Shown one piece after another: positions 12,790 to 23,805 of a DNA stretch of 64,000 bases. Below the pieces are notes generated by a model that saw nothing but the letters and a program-made list of their open reading frames with translations, made no database searches and was not told where the DNA came from. Location: positions 19,462,001 through 19,526,000 of the forward strand of contig JAYKKI010000039.1 in the NCBI GenBank assembly GCA_039881145.1. Reading direction: 5' to 3'. Source of the stretch: Druceiella hillmani. Lineage: Eukaryota; Arthropoda; Insecta; Lepidoptera; Hepialidae. The translations under genes and the position numbers were made by a program. The first letter of the stretch is position 1. Each line of letters starts with the position of its first letter.

Positions 12790-13135
12790 TTTAAGTCAAC
12801 GCAATAAAAAAATACAGCCATTTATGCTCCATATTTTGACACTCGCAAATGAATCAAAACCTATAGGGCACTTCCCGTTGACCTAGAATCATGGAATTTG
12901 GCAAAAAGCAAGGTCTTCTAGGACAAGTAAGGGAAAACAACGTAAAATCGGTAATTTGTAATTATATTATATAAAAATATTTTTTTTGTAATACGCCTGT
13001 GAAAGATATATAGTAAGCAATACATTTTCGTTCTAAAAAATTAAAATTGTATAAATAGTTTAATAGAAATATTTATAAATATTTAAATGTGTACTGAAGC
13101 TTTGTAGTGCGCATTCTACTCATGCTGGACAGGTT
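12790..13135 (-). mobile_element. Family A dispersed repeat, 5'-part copy
   Basis: It carries the family A blocks inverted: 'ttgacactcgcaaatgaatc', 'ggcacttcccgttgacctag', 'gcctgtgaaagatatatagt', 'gcaatacattttcgttct' and the end block 'tttgtagtgcgcattctact'. The 'gacagacagac...ccctaaaa' end is missing. Confidence 0.75.
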
Positions 13136-13489
13136 ATTTTAATAAAATATCAGGTTATTTTTAATAACAGTTTGGAAATGATGTTTCTGCGAAACTCTTT
13201 AAACAAACCAGATGAAACAAAATGTAGATTAGTTCAGTTGGATCTTGCATGCACAGATGTCAGGTACTAATTTATGTAATCTGTAGTCCCAATAAGGTCG
13301 TCGAAAACTTCATGTAAAACTCGAAAAAAGCAAAAAAATATTATAATTTTGACAATAACAGAAACAATGGATGTTAACAGCTTGTTTTTAATTAATTTGG
13401 GCAATGGCTACAAATTGTAAAAATCTGTTGGGGTTGATCATTTTTATAATGGTGTAAAAAGTTAATATGTACTGAGTTAGATTTTTCTG

Positions 13490-13650
13490 TTGGTCATATT
13501 CATTTTATATTAACAATTCTATTCATTTTATATCATATTCATTTTATATTCATATTCATTTTATATCATTAACAATTCTATTCATTTTATATCATATTCA
13601 TTTTATATTCATATTCATTTTATAGTCATATTCATTTTATATTAACAATT
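13490..13650. repeat. Short irregular tandem repeat
   Basis: Seven or more occurrences of 'atattcattttatat' are interspersed with 'taacaattctattcatttta'. Low complexity, probably slippage-derived. Confidence 0.85.
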
Positions 13651-14089
13651 CTAAAACATTACAAATGTAATATATGTACGTTTACAAAGGTACCTTTTTT
13701 GTTTTAAGCGAATCGATTTTGACAATACACAAATAATGTCAATAGTTTTTTTTTTAATTACACGAGGAAATGTATATTAATATATATTAATAAAAAGCGG
13801 CCAGAATTGATAATTTTTTGTAACCTCTTCTAAAACGTTGTTAAATACTTCGTTAGATTGTTATTGTTATGTTTATTTCTTTTTAACAATTTTAGATATG
13901 GTACCAATTTAATCGGATTTAAAAAGATCTTTTGTTCTTTTCTGATACACAATTGCTGAATTGTTTACTTTGTTATATTCTAAAAAGTGCCAATTTTTTT
14001 AAAAATAATGTCCTCTTGCTACAATCCTAGGCCAAATTTCACAGCTCTGATCTCCTTTAAAGGTTAAAATTTGTCCTAATGGCTGTTTG

Positions 14090-14340
14090 CGCTATTCATG
14101 TCGAGGAATGTAGAAAGGCGCCCTTTCGCCGCGCATGGCCACTCGCGCCGCGGTCAATATCTCCTCCCCGTGTTGAATTCTGTATTTATTTTTAGCGCCT
14201 CAGCCGAATTAAATAAACAAACAGCCATATGCGGTCTCAATCTGCCAAGCGCCAAGCGGGGGCCGGGTATTTATAGCTAGCCAGACCCGCGCACCGCGAC
14301 TGTATCAGGTGCGGGACGTCCGTACGTGCTGTAACGAATG
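14090..14340. promoter_or_regulatory. GC-rich block, candidate intronic enhancer or internal promoter
   Basis: This 250-bp stretch is much richer in G+C and CpG than the surrounding intron, as in 'cgccctttcgccgcgcatgg', 'ctcgcgccgcggtcaatatc' and 'gccaagcgggggccgggtat'. A TATA-like word TATTTATAG sits at 14268-14276 and is followed by GC-rich sequence. No peptide in any frame looks like a known protein. Such islands in AT-rich insect introns are often conserved regulatory DNA, but this is inferred from composition only. Confidence 0.35.
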
Positions 14341-14527
14341 AATATAATTTAAGCATATAATATTAATAATACGAGAAGATGGAAGAGGTTTAGAAAAAGA
14401 CAGTAGTAATATAAGATGGTTTAGAAGAAGACAATACATAAGAATTAATCAGGCTAAATGTCTGTTGGTTCTGCTTAAACCTAACTACCGTTTTACCTTC
14501 AAAAATATTGTAAATAAAAACAATTCA

Positions 14528-14715
14528 CTGTCGAATACGAGTAGAACTCTCACTACGGGGTTTCCGTGTACATTTAGGTGTTTATAAATATTTAAGAGTG
14601 CACGGTATTAAGTATTTACAAACATTAATTTTTATAATGTAAATATAATGTCTATTGTATCTTTAACAGGTATAATAAAAAATCCATATGATAAAACACT
14701 GAATTATTTTTGTAG
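14528..14715 (+). mobile_element. Family A dispersed repeat, truncated
   Basis: It shows 'ctgtcgaatacgagtagaac', then 'gggtttccgtgtacatttag' and 'aattttataatgtaaatat'-type blocks in the same order as the 5' half of 5108-5590. It breaks off before the 'gacagacagac' block. Confidence 0.7.
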
Positions 14716-15644
14716 TTGATTTAAGTCACTCGTTTGGAGTTTCTGTTAACTTTTTACAGACCCATTTACGCGTCATAACGTGGTACTTTGGATGGGTCTT
14801 TCACTGGAATAATATCGAGGTTCACATTAAAATCTAAGCTATTTGCCCTTATAGAATGTTCTAAATGGAATTTTTGTCTGATTTTCTATTTGAGTACCAA
14901 TCATGAAAAACTGCTGGATTGATATGAATAAAACTTTCACTGTGGTAAAGTTTAAGATTTCAATCGAGTGTTCCCTAAGCTTTAAGAAATGTAACTATTA
15001 CCGCACAAGCATTAGAATTAAATACGAGGACTTAAGAACTGGTGAATAGTAATTGTCGACATTATTATAATGATTCAGTTTAAAATTCTAATCAAGATAT
15101 AAGATACCTTTACCCTGTTTAAGAATACTTTTAAGATGGGGTTTAAAGGTATATTGGAAAAAACCTCTTCTGCATAAATACAAAATTACACAAGCTAAGC
15201 TGTGAACCGAGGCTAATTTGTCGATTGATTAGTATTATATACATTATGCTAGTTCCTACTAGCATTTTTATTTGTTTTTGACATAACGTGTAATTTACTA
15301 CTATTAATCCATATTTAAAAATTGCTACAATTAAAATATTATAAGATTATATTAACAGGCCGTAGAAAATGAACGATACCTTGAAATTATTCAAACATGT
15401 TAAAGAAATTATTCAAACATGTATAATGTCATGAAATATTAATACATTGTTACATTGTATAAAATGTTAATATAATGCTGTATTATATATAATGGTATTG
15501 AGGATACATTTAAAATATTCAAAACTATCACTTAGCTGGTAGGGATTAATCTCATCGGTCCATTTTAAAAAATTGAGACTTTGATTTAGCTAGATTTCTA
15601 AACGCTCTATCCTTTTTAAGCCAGTTTTCACATTTTATACGATA
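14716..15644. other. Intronic AT-rich sequence, nothing recognised
   Basis: No coding or array signal was seen. Short imperfect duplications around 15390-15480 ('tcaaacatgt...attattcaaacatgtat') are the only structure. Confidence 0.4.
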
Positions 15645-16155
15645 CCAGCTGTGTCTCGCGATTTCACTCGCGTGAAATTTGGAATGAGGAAAGTTATTGG
15701 AATTTTTGAAGTGACACTTCTTTAGATCGTTGTGATTTGAAACTCAATGAAACGAAAATGCGTCACGACAAAGAAACAAGACACTGTCTGCTATTTGCTC
15801 TGGTCCAAGCGCTCTACGTGTGTATGTTAGTATGTGTGTTAATAGGTGTGTATGCACCTGCGTGTTACAAAGGTTTAGTAAAAAGCCAGCGCGGTGTATT
15901 ATTTATGTGTATTTTATTTATGTGAATGAGTAAGCACTTGAATACTGAAGTTTCACTTATATGTGAATTGTACACACACACATTTTTTTTCATATGTTAC
16001 TTTTAGGTATAAACTATTACCATACCAAATTTCATAAAAATCCGTTGAGTAGATTTTGCGTGAATGACCGACAAATTAACATACGGAGAGACAGAATTCT
16101 GAAAACAGGTTTTCTAGCTTCTACTATCATTACAATTTTGTTAATAGTATAGATG
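15645..16155 (+). mobile_element. Lepidopteran-type interspersed repeat (LINE/SINE-like 3' end)
   Basis: It starts with 'cagctgtgtctcgcgatttc' and 'actcgcgtgaaatttgg'. It ends with 'taccaaatttcataaaaatc', 'cgttgagtagattttgcgtg' and a terminal 'gttaatagtatagat'. I recognise this pairing (CGCGACTTCGTCCGCGTG-like start, 'caaatttcat..aaatcngtt.agta.tttttgcgtga' end) as an abundant lepidopteran element. The middle, with 'gtgtgtatgttagtatgtgt', is simple-sequence-like. No intact frame. Confidence 0.7.
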
Positions 16156-16164
16156 TATTTTCGA

Positions 16165-16330
16165 GTTTTGTTTGTTTAGTAATATGTGTGGCTAATATAT
16201 AAAATATAAAATAGAATTTGTTTATTTATGTGTTTGTTCGCGCTAATCTCCGAAACCAAACATCCGATGTCAAAATTCTTTGTGTATAGAAAGCCCATAC
16301 TTAGATAAAATTAAGCAAACGCATTAGTCG
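16165..16330. mobile_element. Second common dispersed repeat fragment
   Basis: The core 'tttgttcgcgctaatctccg' with 'catccgatgtcaaaattctt' and 'tagaaagcccatact' resembles a frequent lepidopteran sequence of the form 'cgcgctaatctcnggaactac...ccgatttgaaaaattctt'. The class is uncertain. Confidence 0.5.
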
Positions 16331-16614
16331 GAGGACACAGGTTAAACAGTGCAAGGTAAACTTATTTATTGACTGAATATCCTGGCTATCCCCATCCATA
16401 TATCTCCGATCCAGACTTTTTTTTTCATTTTTAAAATCTTTCTTAGTTCGTGCAATAATTATCACATTATTTTACAGTTCACACCGTAATTAAATTTTTT
16501 TTAATTTAATTTTTTTTATACTCATAAATAGTCATAAGAAAAAATTAAAATAAAAAAAATATTAAAACCAATAGGAAGGAGAGAGGGGACATAAAGAATA
16601 GTTGCCGAGCACGA

Positions 16615-17070
16615 AAAAAAGAAGTTTTTAGGGTTGCGTATCCAAAGGGCGCCAGCGCGACTCTATTGTTATGTCAGCCCATCTGTCTGTCAATCACAGG
16701 GTTGTATCTTTTGAACAGTATTGGGTAGATGCTTGACATTTTTACAAAATTCGTGGCTAAAAAAACGGTCAAGTGCGAATAGAACTCGTACATGAAAGGT
16801 TCCCTACCACCGTACAATATTAACACTAATTCTTTGATAAACAACAAGCTGGATACCGTAATAATACGTGATTCGTAAGAAAACCTGACTAGCATGAGTA
16901 GAACTTGCACTACAAGGATTCCGTACATATTTAGGCACTTTAAATATTTAATGGTATATAGTATTTCTAATTAAATTATTTACAAAACTTAATTTTCCAC
17001 AGCGTAAAAATATTGCCTATTATATTTGCCACTGGCGTAAAAACAAATTTAAAAAAAAAATATTATAAAA
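16615..17070 (+). mobile_element. Composite family A repeat, two partial copies plus a related 5' block
   Basis: The segment 'gtttttagggttgcgtatcc ... catctgtctgtcaatcacag ... ttcgtggctaaaaaaac' (16621-16765) leads into 'ggtcaagtgcgaatagaact' (about 16770) and then a second start, 'tgactagcatgagtagaact' (about 16890), with 'ggattccgtacatatttagg'. This looks like one insertion next to or inside another. Short frames over it are incidental. Confidence 0.65.
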
Positions 17071-17074
17071 ATGT

Positions 17075-17400
17075 GTAACAATCTTCTTCATCTTCTTCCA
17101 TGGCTTGACAGCCCAGGATGGGTCCCTGCCTTCCGCAGAATCAACTCCCAAGCTCTCCTGCTCTTGTCAGAAACATCCAGTTCGTTCGTCTTTTTCCAGG
17201 CAGTTGAGCCATCTAAGTTTAGGTCTTCCTCTTTCTCTGGAGCCCAACGGTCTGGCTGAGAAGAACTTTTTTGTTGCCCGACTGTCGTCCATTCTGCTCA
17301 AGTGCCCTGATTATTTTATTTTCTGAATCGCGAGGTGTTGGGCTACATCCGGTACTTTAAATAATTTGTAAAGTTCAGTGCTAGTTCTTCTTCTCCAGAT
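17075..17400 (-). pseudogene. RTE-type reverse transcriptase C-terminal remnant
   Basis: Minus-strand translation gives 'MDDSRATKKFFSARPLGSRE', then 'LNLDGSTAWKK' and 'RAWELILRKAGTHPGL'. These follow the family's C-terminal order (GHxxRMDDxRxxKKxF, RGRPxLRWxDxxxxD, WxxxxRKAxT). A frameshift near the GRP block and the lack of any upstream RT domain mark it as a fragment. Confidence 0.75.
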
Positions 17401-18487
17401 GTAGTTACATTTTAGACCACCAAAAATACTTCTTAAAATTTTTCTTTCAAAAACTGTCTAATAATATTGACTGTTAAATAACTTACAATATTTTACCAGT
17501 ATCTTGTTACGAAAGTCTGCATGGCAGATGTTTAGTAAAAATTAGTATTAACATTGTGGAGTCCGACTCGCACTTGGTCGCTCTTTTTATTGAAGATCGT
17601 TTATAAAAATAAAACTATTTCACAAATCATTGCGAAATACAATAGGCTTCTGTTTTGTTAGTTGACGAATCGATGGAAAAAACTATCAATAAAATCCGTC
17701 GAGAATTGCGATCTGTAACTTGTCTTCATACTTATATACATAACTTAATGTGTGGTAGTTAAAGCCGCTAATTTTATTGAACCTTTTTTAAAAAAAAATC
17801 ATTTAATTCAATCAATAATTTTTTTTACAGAAAATAGATTAGTATCTATCGTTAATATAAAATTAATTTAAGTCACCTGGGAAATAAAATAAAATAATGT
17901 AACTATCTCCTTTTGGCCTAAATAAAATAAGAAAGGACTTACTAATATCTTCATGCTGCAAATATGTGTTTTCTTAATTCTTTGCTTGGTTTTTGTTAAT
18001 GTTTTTAGAATTTATTGCAAATATTTTTTCCATAAACTAAAATTTTAAAAGTTTTGAAATTTCAATAAGATCCAACAAAACGACCCTTATTAACTCTGGG
18101 GCATAATCATAGACAATATTAAATTTACGACTAAAATTTTTACAAAATAATAAAACGTAACATCTTAATTATTTTAAAAAACTTCAAACAATGTTAATAA
18201 AGAATAAATAATATAAAAAATGAAATATAATGGAGTAAAATTACGATGGTTATTAGATTAAACTTATAAGATATGGTCGTCACTGAAAAGACGATAGAAC
18301 AAGCGACATGCAACCACTTCGATAGGTACCAAGGTACTACCATGACATTGTCCCGTTCCGTACGAGTATGAAATTTTAGGCATGATACTCAACGCAGACG
18401 ACCAGCAAAAAAATGGAGAAAATAGAACATAAGCTATTTAATATTTTAACGCGCACATCCTACGAAAATTTATCTTTAATATATTTA
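17401..18487. other. Intronic AT-rich sequence, nothing recognised
   Basis: No gene, array or identified element. A short segment near 18300-18400 is slightly richer in G+C but shows no coding pattern. Confidence 0.4.
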
Positions 18488-18750
18488 ATTTTGCAGAAAT
18501 TAATTATTCATAATTAAATTAAACTACGTGATGTAATATATATAGTACAACATCTTCAGGTGGGCTATTAGCACAGACTATTAGCATCCATGGTATTAGT
18601 TATTAGCATCAGGGCTATTAGCATCTGTGCTAATAGCCCACCTGAAGATGTTGTAATACAACGAAACCTAGGTCATGGTAAAGAATTTAAAGAAAGTAGA
18701 AATAATACTACATCATGTAGTTTTATTTAATTGTGAAAATTTATCCTACA
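18488..18750. mobile_element. Foldback MITE family M, copy 2
   Basis: The left arm starts with 'gcagaaattaattattcata' and 'aaactacgtgatgtaatata'. The right arm has 'gaaacctaggtcatggtaaa' and ends in 'tttaattgtgaaaattta'. The centre is a nearly perfect hairpin around 'cttcaggtgggctattagca' and its complement, with extra 'ctattagcat' repeats in the loop. Confidence 0.85.
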
Positions 18751-18764
18751 AAAAATTTGAGCTC

Positions 18765-19625
18765 ATACAACTCAGTACACGTAACAGAAGTGAAACTTCT
18801 TTGGCGATCTAAACCAATGTCTGATTTTCACAACATCTATACTATTTTTTACTAACCAATAATTTGTAAATATATAGTAAAGAGTGAAACGAAGGAGAGA
18901 GAGAAAGAGTTAAAGATACAAATATTCTAAAAGACATACAGTATTCATAGGGTTTAAGGATGAAGATGACAATAAAATCTTTATGTAAATTTACATAGAG
19001 AGAATGGTCAATTAAAAAAATAGCCGCGTTGCCAGTACCAGAACACGGCTAAATGCAGCTGAAGGTAGTCGATACGCAGCTCAATGTATTGTTCCTATTG
19101 TAAATTATGTTTAGGACAACTATATATGCAGTCCAATACGAATTTATAAGTAAATCAAGTACATATGTTGATAGTGATAAATTAACTATACGCAAAATTA
19201 GTAATCATAAATAAATAATAAATAAATAATTTAATCGAAAAAATATTAACCAATAAATATTAACCAATCATAAATAAAAAATATTAACCAATTATGAAAA
19301 AATATTAATATTAAAAAATATTAAAAATATCAATTATGAAAAAATATTAACCAATCATAAATAAATAATTTAATCGAAAAAATATTAACATTTACTTTTG
19401 GCACACACAACGTACAAAACAACTGGTTGCGCCATTTTTTTCGCGCATGCGTACACTTCTCGTCTTATTCTATCGTGCTCATCTATCTCTTTCGGTTGTT
19501 AGCTAAGTACCTATTTTCCGTCCTACTTGCGATATATTCGTTATATTGAGTCGTTACAACTTAAAGTTGCATGAAAACGTTGCACGAAATTCGACCTTCA
19601 AATTTTACTCTCATCGACCATAAAA
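18765..19625 (+). mobile_element. Interspersed repeat family B, copy 2
   Basis: It has the same block order as 7945-8610, including 'caactcagtacacgtaac', 'gtgaaacttctttggcgatc', 'cgcgcatgcgtacacttctc' and 'cgttgcacgaaattcgacct'. It is expanded in the middle by AT-rich repeats of 'aaaaatattaaccaat' (19220-19390). Its last 120 bp form the left arm of the foldback that follows. Confidence 0.75.
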
Positions 19626-20560
19626 TCGTTAAGGTGGCTTGGAACGCACCAGTGCCTAAGATACTTGTAATTTTACAGCGCTTCCTACGCGAGGGTTAAC
19701 TTTCAAAGATCTGGAAAGATCGTTTCGAAGAGAAGTGGAAACTCTTCCAGCGATCAAAGTTTTACATAACCATTAGGCTCCTTTCTTCCTTCAGGAAGTT
19801 ACTCAAGCAAATTACGGCGTGCGTTTATTAGCGCTGTTGTTTCACTCATCGAGGTTTTCCAACCAATTTGGTTTTCATCCTAGACTCTCCATATCAGATA
19901 TATGCCCCTTTTTTCTGGGTAGCGTGCAATAATTCCTGGTAATCGGCCATTTAGTCCGCGTTAAAACCCTGGGGAGTGTCAGCGATTATGGATAATTTTT
20001 GCGATCGAATTGCAAATAGACATATTGCAGAGCCTAGGATTGAGCCTAGGATCATTGTGTGAGATCAAATTATGTATGTACCTGAGCATGGTCTTGACTC
20101 ACGGCAACAGACCAAAGAAATAAGATGATGAAGGAAGATGAAATAATATGATAAATTATTTCTATGAACTGTACTTATTATGCCATAGGCGCGTTACATT
20201 ATGGAAAGGGCCAGGGTGGCTTTCCGTGATATGAACCGGCTTTCGGGGCTGGCTAAATATTAAACACCTCTATCCTCAAACTGATGTATATGGCAATATA
20301 CCTTGGTATCTCCTCCTTTTCCTTATCCTGAGCTCCATTTCAAGCCGGAGTTTATTTATCGCAGGTACCTTAGATGGATAATAAATATTTATAAAAAATT
20401 ACAAGTATCTTAGGTACTGGTGCGTTCCAAGCCATCTTAACGATTTTATGGTCGATGAGAGTAAAATTTGAAGGTCGAATTTCATGCAACGTTTTCATGC
20501 AACTTTAAGTTGTAACGACTGAATGTAACGAATCTATCGCAAGAAGGACGGAAAATAGGT
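19506..20560. mobile_element. Long-armed foldback structure joined to family B
   Basis: Arms of about 168 bp: 19506-19676 and 20391-20560. Matching blocks are 'attttccgtcctacttgcga' / 'tcgcaagaaggacggaaaat', 'cgttacaacttaaagttgca' and 'cataaaatcgttaaggtggc' / 'gccatcttaacgattttatg'. About 710 bp separate them, including 'cctaggattgagcctaggat'. The internal part is moderately GC-rich but I could not recognise a protein in it. It may be a foldback transposon or an inverted duplication of the end of family B. Confidence 0.7.
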
Positions 20561-20658
20561 TGTTAACTTGCAAGTTACAAAAAATGAGAAACACAAATTG
20601 TATGGGTACATACCCATACAATTTGTGTTTCTCATTTTTTGTAACTTGCAAGTTAACA
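20561..20658. repeat. 98-bp perfect palindrome (48-bp arms, 2-nt spacer)
   Basis: Left arm 20561-20608 and right arm 20611-20658 are exact reverse complements over 48 bp, with only 'ca' between them. The arms begin with 'tgttaacttgcaagttacaa' and close on 'gtatgggta'. The outer end contains a smaller palindrome, 'aacttgcaagtt'. Pairing stops at 20560/20659. It starts at the base where the preceding foldback arm ends. Confidence 0.97.
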
Positions 20659-21739
20659 GTTTTACAGCCAATGATTTATATTTAACCCGGCCCGACCAAT
20701 GCCAAACACAAGTCGATATTTCGGCCCTCTTTAGTCAGCCGAGCGTTACACTTAAACTCCAAACACCACTTAAGTATCAATAAGTATTTGATTTACTACA
20801 CCACTCGAGGTCCACAACTTGGCACCGCGCGCTCTCCACCGCTGAGCAATGAGTCAAAAAAAAATCAACAAATCATCAAAACGTCTGCAACTCGACACGA
20901 CCCCAGAGCGCGTTTAAATGGACTCTCTGTTTCGTGAATTTTGTTTATGACCTGAGTCAAACTTAAGTGTGTCACACGAGTCTCTTTGTAATCTTACGTA
21001 GAAAATTATAAGGAAAAAAAATATGGCACACCCGGTGCGACAACGTCACAAGTGTAAAATTTATTTTTTTCCAAACTTAATAGAATGACAGAATTTTATA
21101 ATTTGAGAATCTTAAAATAATTGAATATTAGTCATAGAATGTAATTTTAAATTTTATGTAGTTTTATAAATATAAGACTAAACTAAGTAAGGCATTTCCT
21201 ATTTTTTGTTTTTACTAAGAAAGCACAATGGTATTAGCACCCTCAGAAGAAAATCGATAGATTTGCGACATTGATACACTAGATACTGATTTGTGATAAC
21301 TTCTTTTAACATCACTCGTGTCCGTCAGTCTATCTGACGCAGATGTTTTTCTCAGAAACCGCTTCACATAGAATATTTAAATTTAGCATAATAACACAGC
21401 ACATTAACCCCCGCACATACATATCACCCCACATATCTCAACAGCTAAAACTCAGAAATAACATGGAGACGGCAAATTGTGTGGCAAATTGTGTGTCTTA
21501 AAAATTCTTATTTCTGAAAATAGTGCAAGGTGCGTGTATCTAACACGTTCGGTGCTGAATAATGTCTATATGAAGCGCATGATATTTTAGCCTCAGAAAA
21601 TGGGTATAAGTCGTTTCATTAAACACTTCAAATCATACGATATGTTCTCTATACAGATCCGCAGCAAAATTATGGGTTTTACCAATTCCAGATCTACTTT
21701 CTTTAGGAAAACACATCTACCGGCCAAATTTGCGTTTTA
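20659..21739. other. Intronic sequence, no gene recognised
   Basis: The stretch 20790-20960 is slightly GC-richer and contains 'gctgagcaatgagtca', which includes an AP-1/CncC-Maf-like TGAGTCA word; no other support for regulation. The rest is AT-rich. The open frame across the preceding palindrome's right arm is incidental. Confidence 0.4.
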
Positions 21740-22150
21740 GTTTTATAAATCTCTTGGGCACTAATTTCAGCTACACTCAAAATTCAGAAAAACATTTAGC
21801 TCTAACTGTTTTTTGCGACCAAATAAACATTTTTCAATTACGACATCTGCATCAACTTCTGGTAGAATTGTGGAACGTTGCGACTCCTCGATTAGTTTCC
21901 TTAATAGGTTATTTAACAATATTATCGTCTTCATGTATTAAAGATAACAAGGGAATAATTTTCTTTGCCTTTGGAATATGATTGGTTTCCGTCATCATGA
22001 TTTGGTGCATCACAATAATCTTCTAGCCACTAGTAAATTTAAAGATCCTTCAGATTTCATCGATTCGGTGGCGATCACTCAAGATATACTTTCGATTAAC
22101 GTCGAAATAAAATTTTCCCTCTGCCTAGGCTTTTCCCATTTCACTTGACA
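21740..22150 (-). pseudogene. piggyBac-like transposase remnant
   Basis: The minus strand of 21917-21986 reads 'HIPKAKKIIPLLSLIHEDDN', close to the piggyBac-family block of form YVPKKxKxVxLLSTxHxDD. Downstream, in shifted frames, come FHNSTR and VDADVVIEKC, in the place of the family's FYNSTKGGVDxxD block. Stops and at least one frameshift interrupt it, and I see no terminal repeats or TTAA ends. The identification is by remembered motif order. Confidence 0.55.
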
Positions 22151-22395
22151 TTTTTCATCAGACCCATCTGTTCTTGGTTGCTGTTTTGTCTAATTAGATT
22201 TTTTTCAGATCTTTTTTGATTGGGAAAACAAAATTTAATATTGTTGAATAAACATAGCTACAATAATCATAGCTAAATTAGCTTAGTCTACAATAATAAA
22301 TAAACGTATAAAAAACAAACGCAGAAAGTTAAAAAAAAATTAATATCATAAACCAAATAAAATATATATTACATCGCATGACGCGTCACGAGTTA

Positions 22396-22456
22396 AGTGC
22401 CGCGCAACGGTACACCATTAAATACATCAACTTCACCACTTGATGGTAGCGGCACT
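22396..22456. repeat. Small bipartite hairpin
   Basis: AGTGCCGC (22396-22403) pairs with GCGGCACT (22449-22456), and inside it CATCAA (22425-22430) pairs with TTGATG (22440-22445). It is GC-rich compared with its flanks. Function unknown; it could be part of a decayed element. Confidence 0.5.
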
Positions 22457-22539
22457 AAGTGGTAAATGCATTATTTTCCGGGAAAAAGAATAGCTAAAAA
22501 GATACTTACGGATATGACAAAATTATAAGTGATTATAAG

Positions 22540-22640
22540 TGGTCATGAAATGAAGAGAATGGCGAGAAAACTCACGCAAGGAAGGCCAAATATGCGTTGG
22601 TACGATGACATCAAAAGAATAGCTGGAGTGAAATAGTATA
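22540..22640 (+). pseudogene. Short RTE-type polyprotein tail fragment
   Basis: The segment around 22583-22632 translates as RPNMRWYDDIKRIAGV, matching the common RTE C-terminal pattern GRPxxRWxDDIxxIAG. Only about 30 residues can be followed before a stop. Confidence 0.65.
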
Positions 22641-23414
22641 GTAAGGTTTCCTTGTTTCATGATGCAACTACTGGAAAAGTGCGCGGCCGAATTTACTTGA
22701 GGTGGAGTTCCATAGTTTGATCTACACCTGTTGAAATTGATACAATTGGATGTACTAATTAAAATTGAAACTTTTATTCAAAATTTTTCCAAAGAGTACA
22801 ATTTTTTCAAAAAAGTTCTGGGAAAGTCCGTGTCGTGTCGGGTCCATTTATTTATATATGAAAAGTAATCCCCATTTGTTTGTTTTGCAGTCCAGTGATA
22901 TTTTTGCAGGTGGGAATAGCACAAGCCGGCATTTTAAGCTATACTGTCTCGTAAACTTTCAGAGCTGTGTATTTCTGAAATTGCACTGACAGCAGTGACA
23001 GCCGTGTTTTGATACTACGCATTTTATGCGTATTTTTTTGGACACATATCTAGCATGTTCTAGCCTTCTGGAATACTCATTATTCTAAGTATGAGACATT
23101 AAAACGTGTATATCGAAATTAACCTTTTTAAGAATTAATAAGTGTATCGGAAGTTAGATGGTGTTGTAATACGGTGGGATAATAAAGTATGTTATTAATT
23201 TGTTATAACAAGGGGGTTCCTGGGTGGCTTGTGTGGGTTCCTAAGTGCAAACTAACACGATTACAATCAATCTTTTTTTTCGTATTTTATCCCGTTCTTG
23301 AGACACACTATTTCAACGTTAACGCAAGGGTTAAAAGTCCGCAGTGCACGCGTACCGAGTGTCGTGCGACGTCATCAAGGAGAACACAGAAATCAAAATT
23401 TATAATACTAGTTA
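22641..23414. other. Intronic AT-rich sequence, nothing recognised
   Basis: Short frames only, with no motif or repeat that I could assign. Confidence 0.4.
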
Positions 23415-23805
23415 TACATGGTGTCCGGGAATAAATGTCGGATAAAGAAATACGTTATTCGTTGACCGAAAAATGGTTATCGTCAAGATAAAGTTTAAAA
23501 GATGACTTTTTTCAGAAAATTGAAAATAATATTCATAATTATTCGTCATCTTTTTATACACACGATACTTGCGCTCGTCATCAGCACCGCACGGTGCACT
23601 GACCATGAACTAGCGCGGCTAGCTTGAGCTTGTGTGCGTGTGTTACGGTATTAGGTGTGTTAAGAAGAGTTATGTGTAATATTTTTTTTGCACTCAGTTA
23701 GAAAAAGGGCGTGTTTACGTTTTATTTCAACGACAATTTATTCCTTTATAGCCAATGAATAGAGTATTTCCTTATTCGACATTTATTCGCCGACACCGTG
23801 TAAAA
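23415..23805. mobile_element. TIR transposon or MITE, about 390 bp, TA-flanked
   Basis: The left end 'acatggtgtccgggaataaa' continuing 'tgtcggataaagaaatac' pairs with the right end 'gtatttccttattcgacatt' continuing 'tattcgccgacaccgtgt', as imperfect inverted repeats of about 38 bp. TA is present next to each end ('ttatacatgg', 'ccgtgtaaaa'), as expected of Tc1/mariner-type insertion. The interior is moderately GC-rich near 23570-23640 but has no transposase. Confidence 0.75.

Noticed and set aside
19860..20060. Protein-coding relic inside the foldback
   Set aside because: Minus-strand peptides such as DYQELLHATQKKGAYI looked structured, but no family could be named and stops interrupt every frame.
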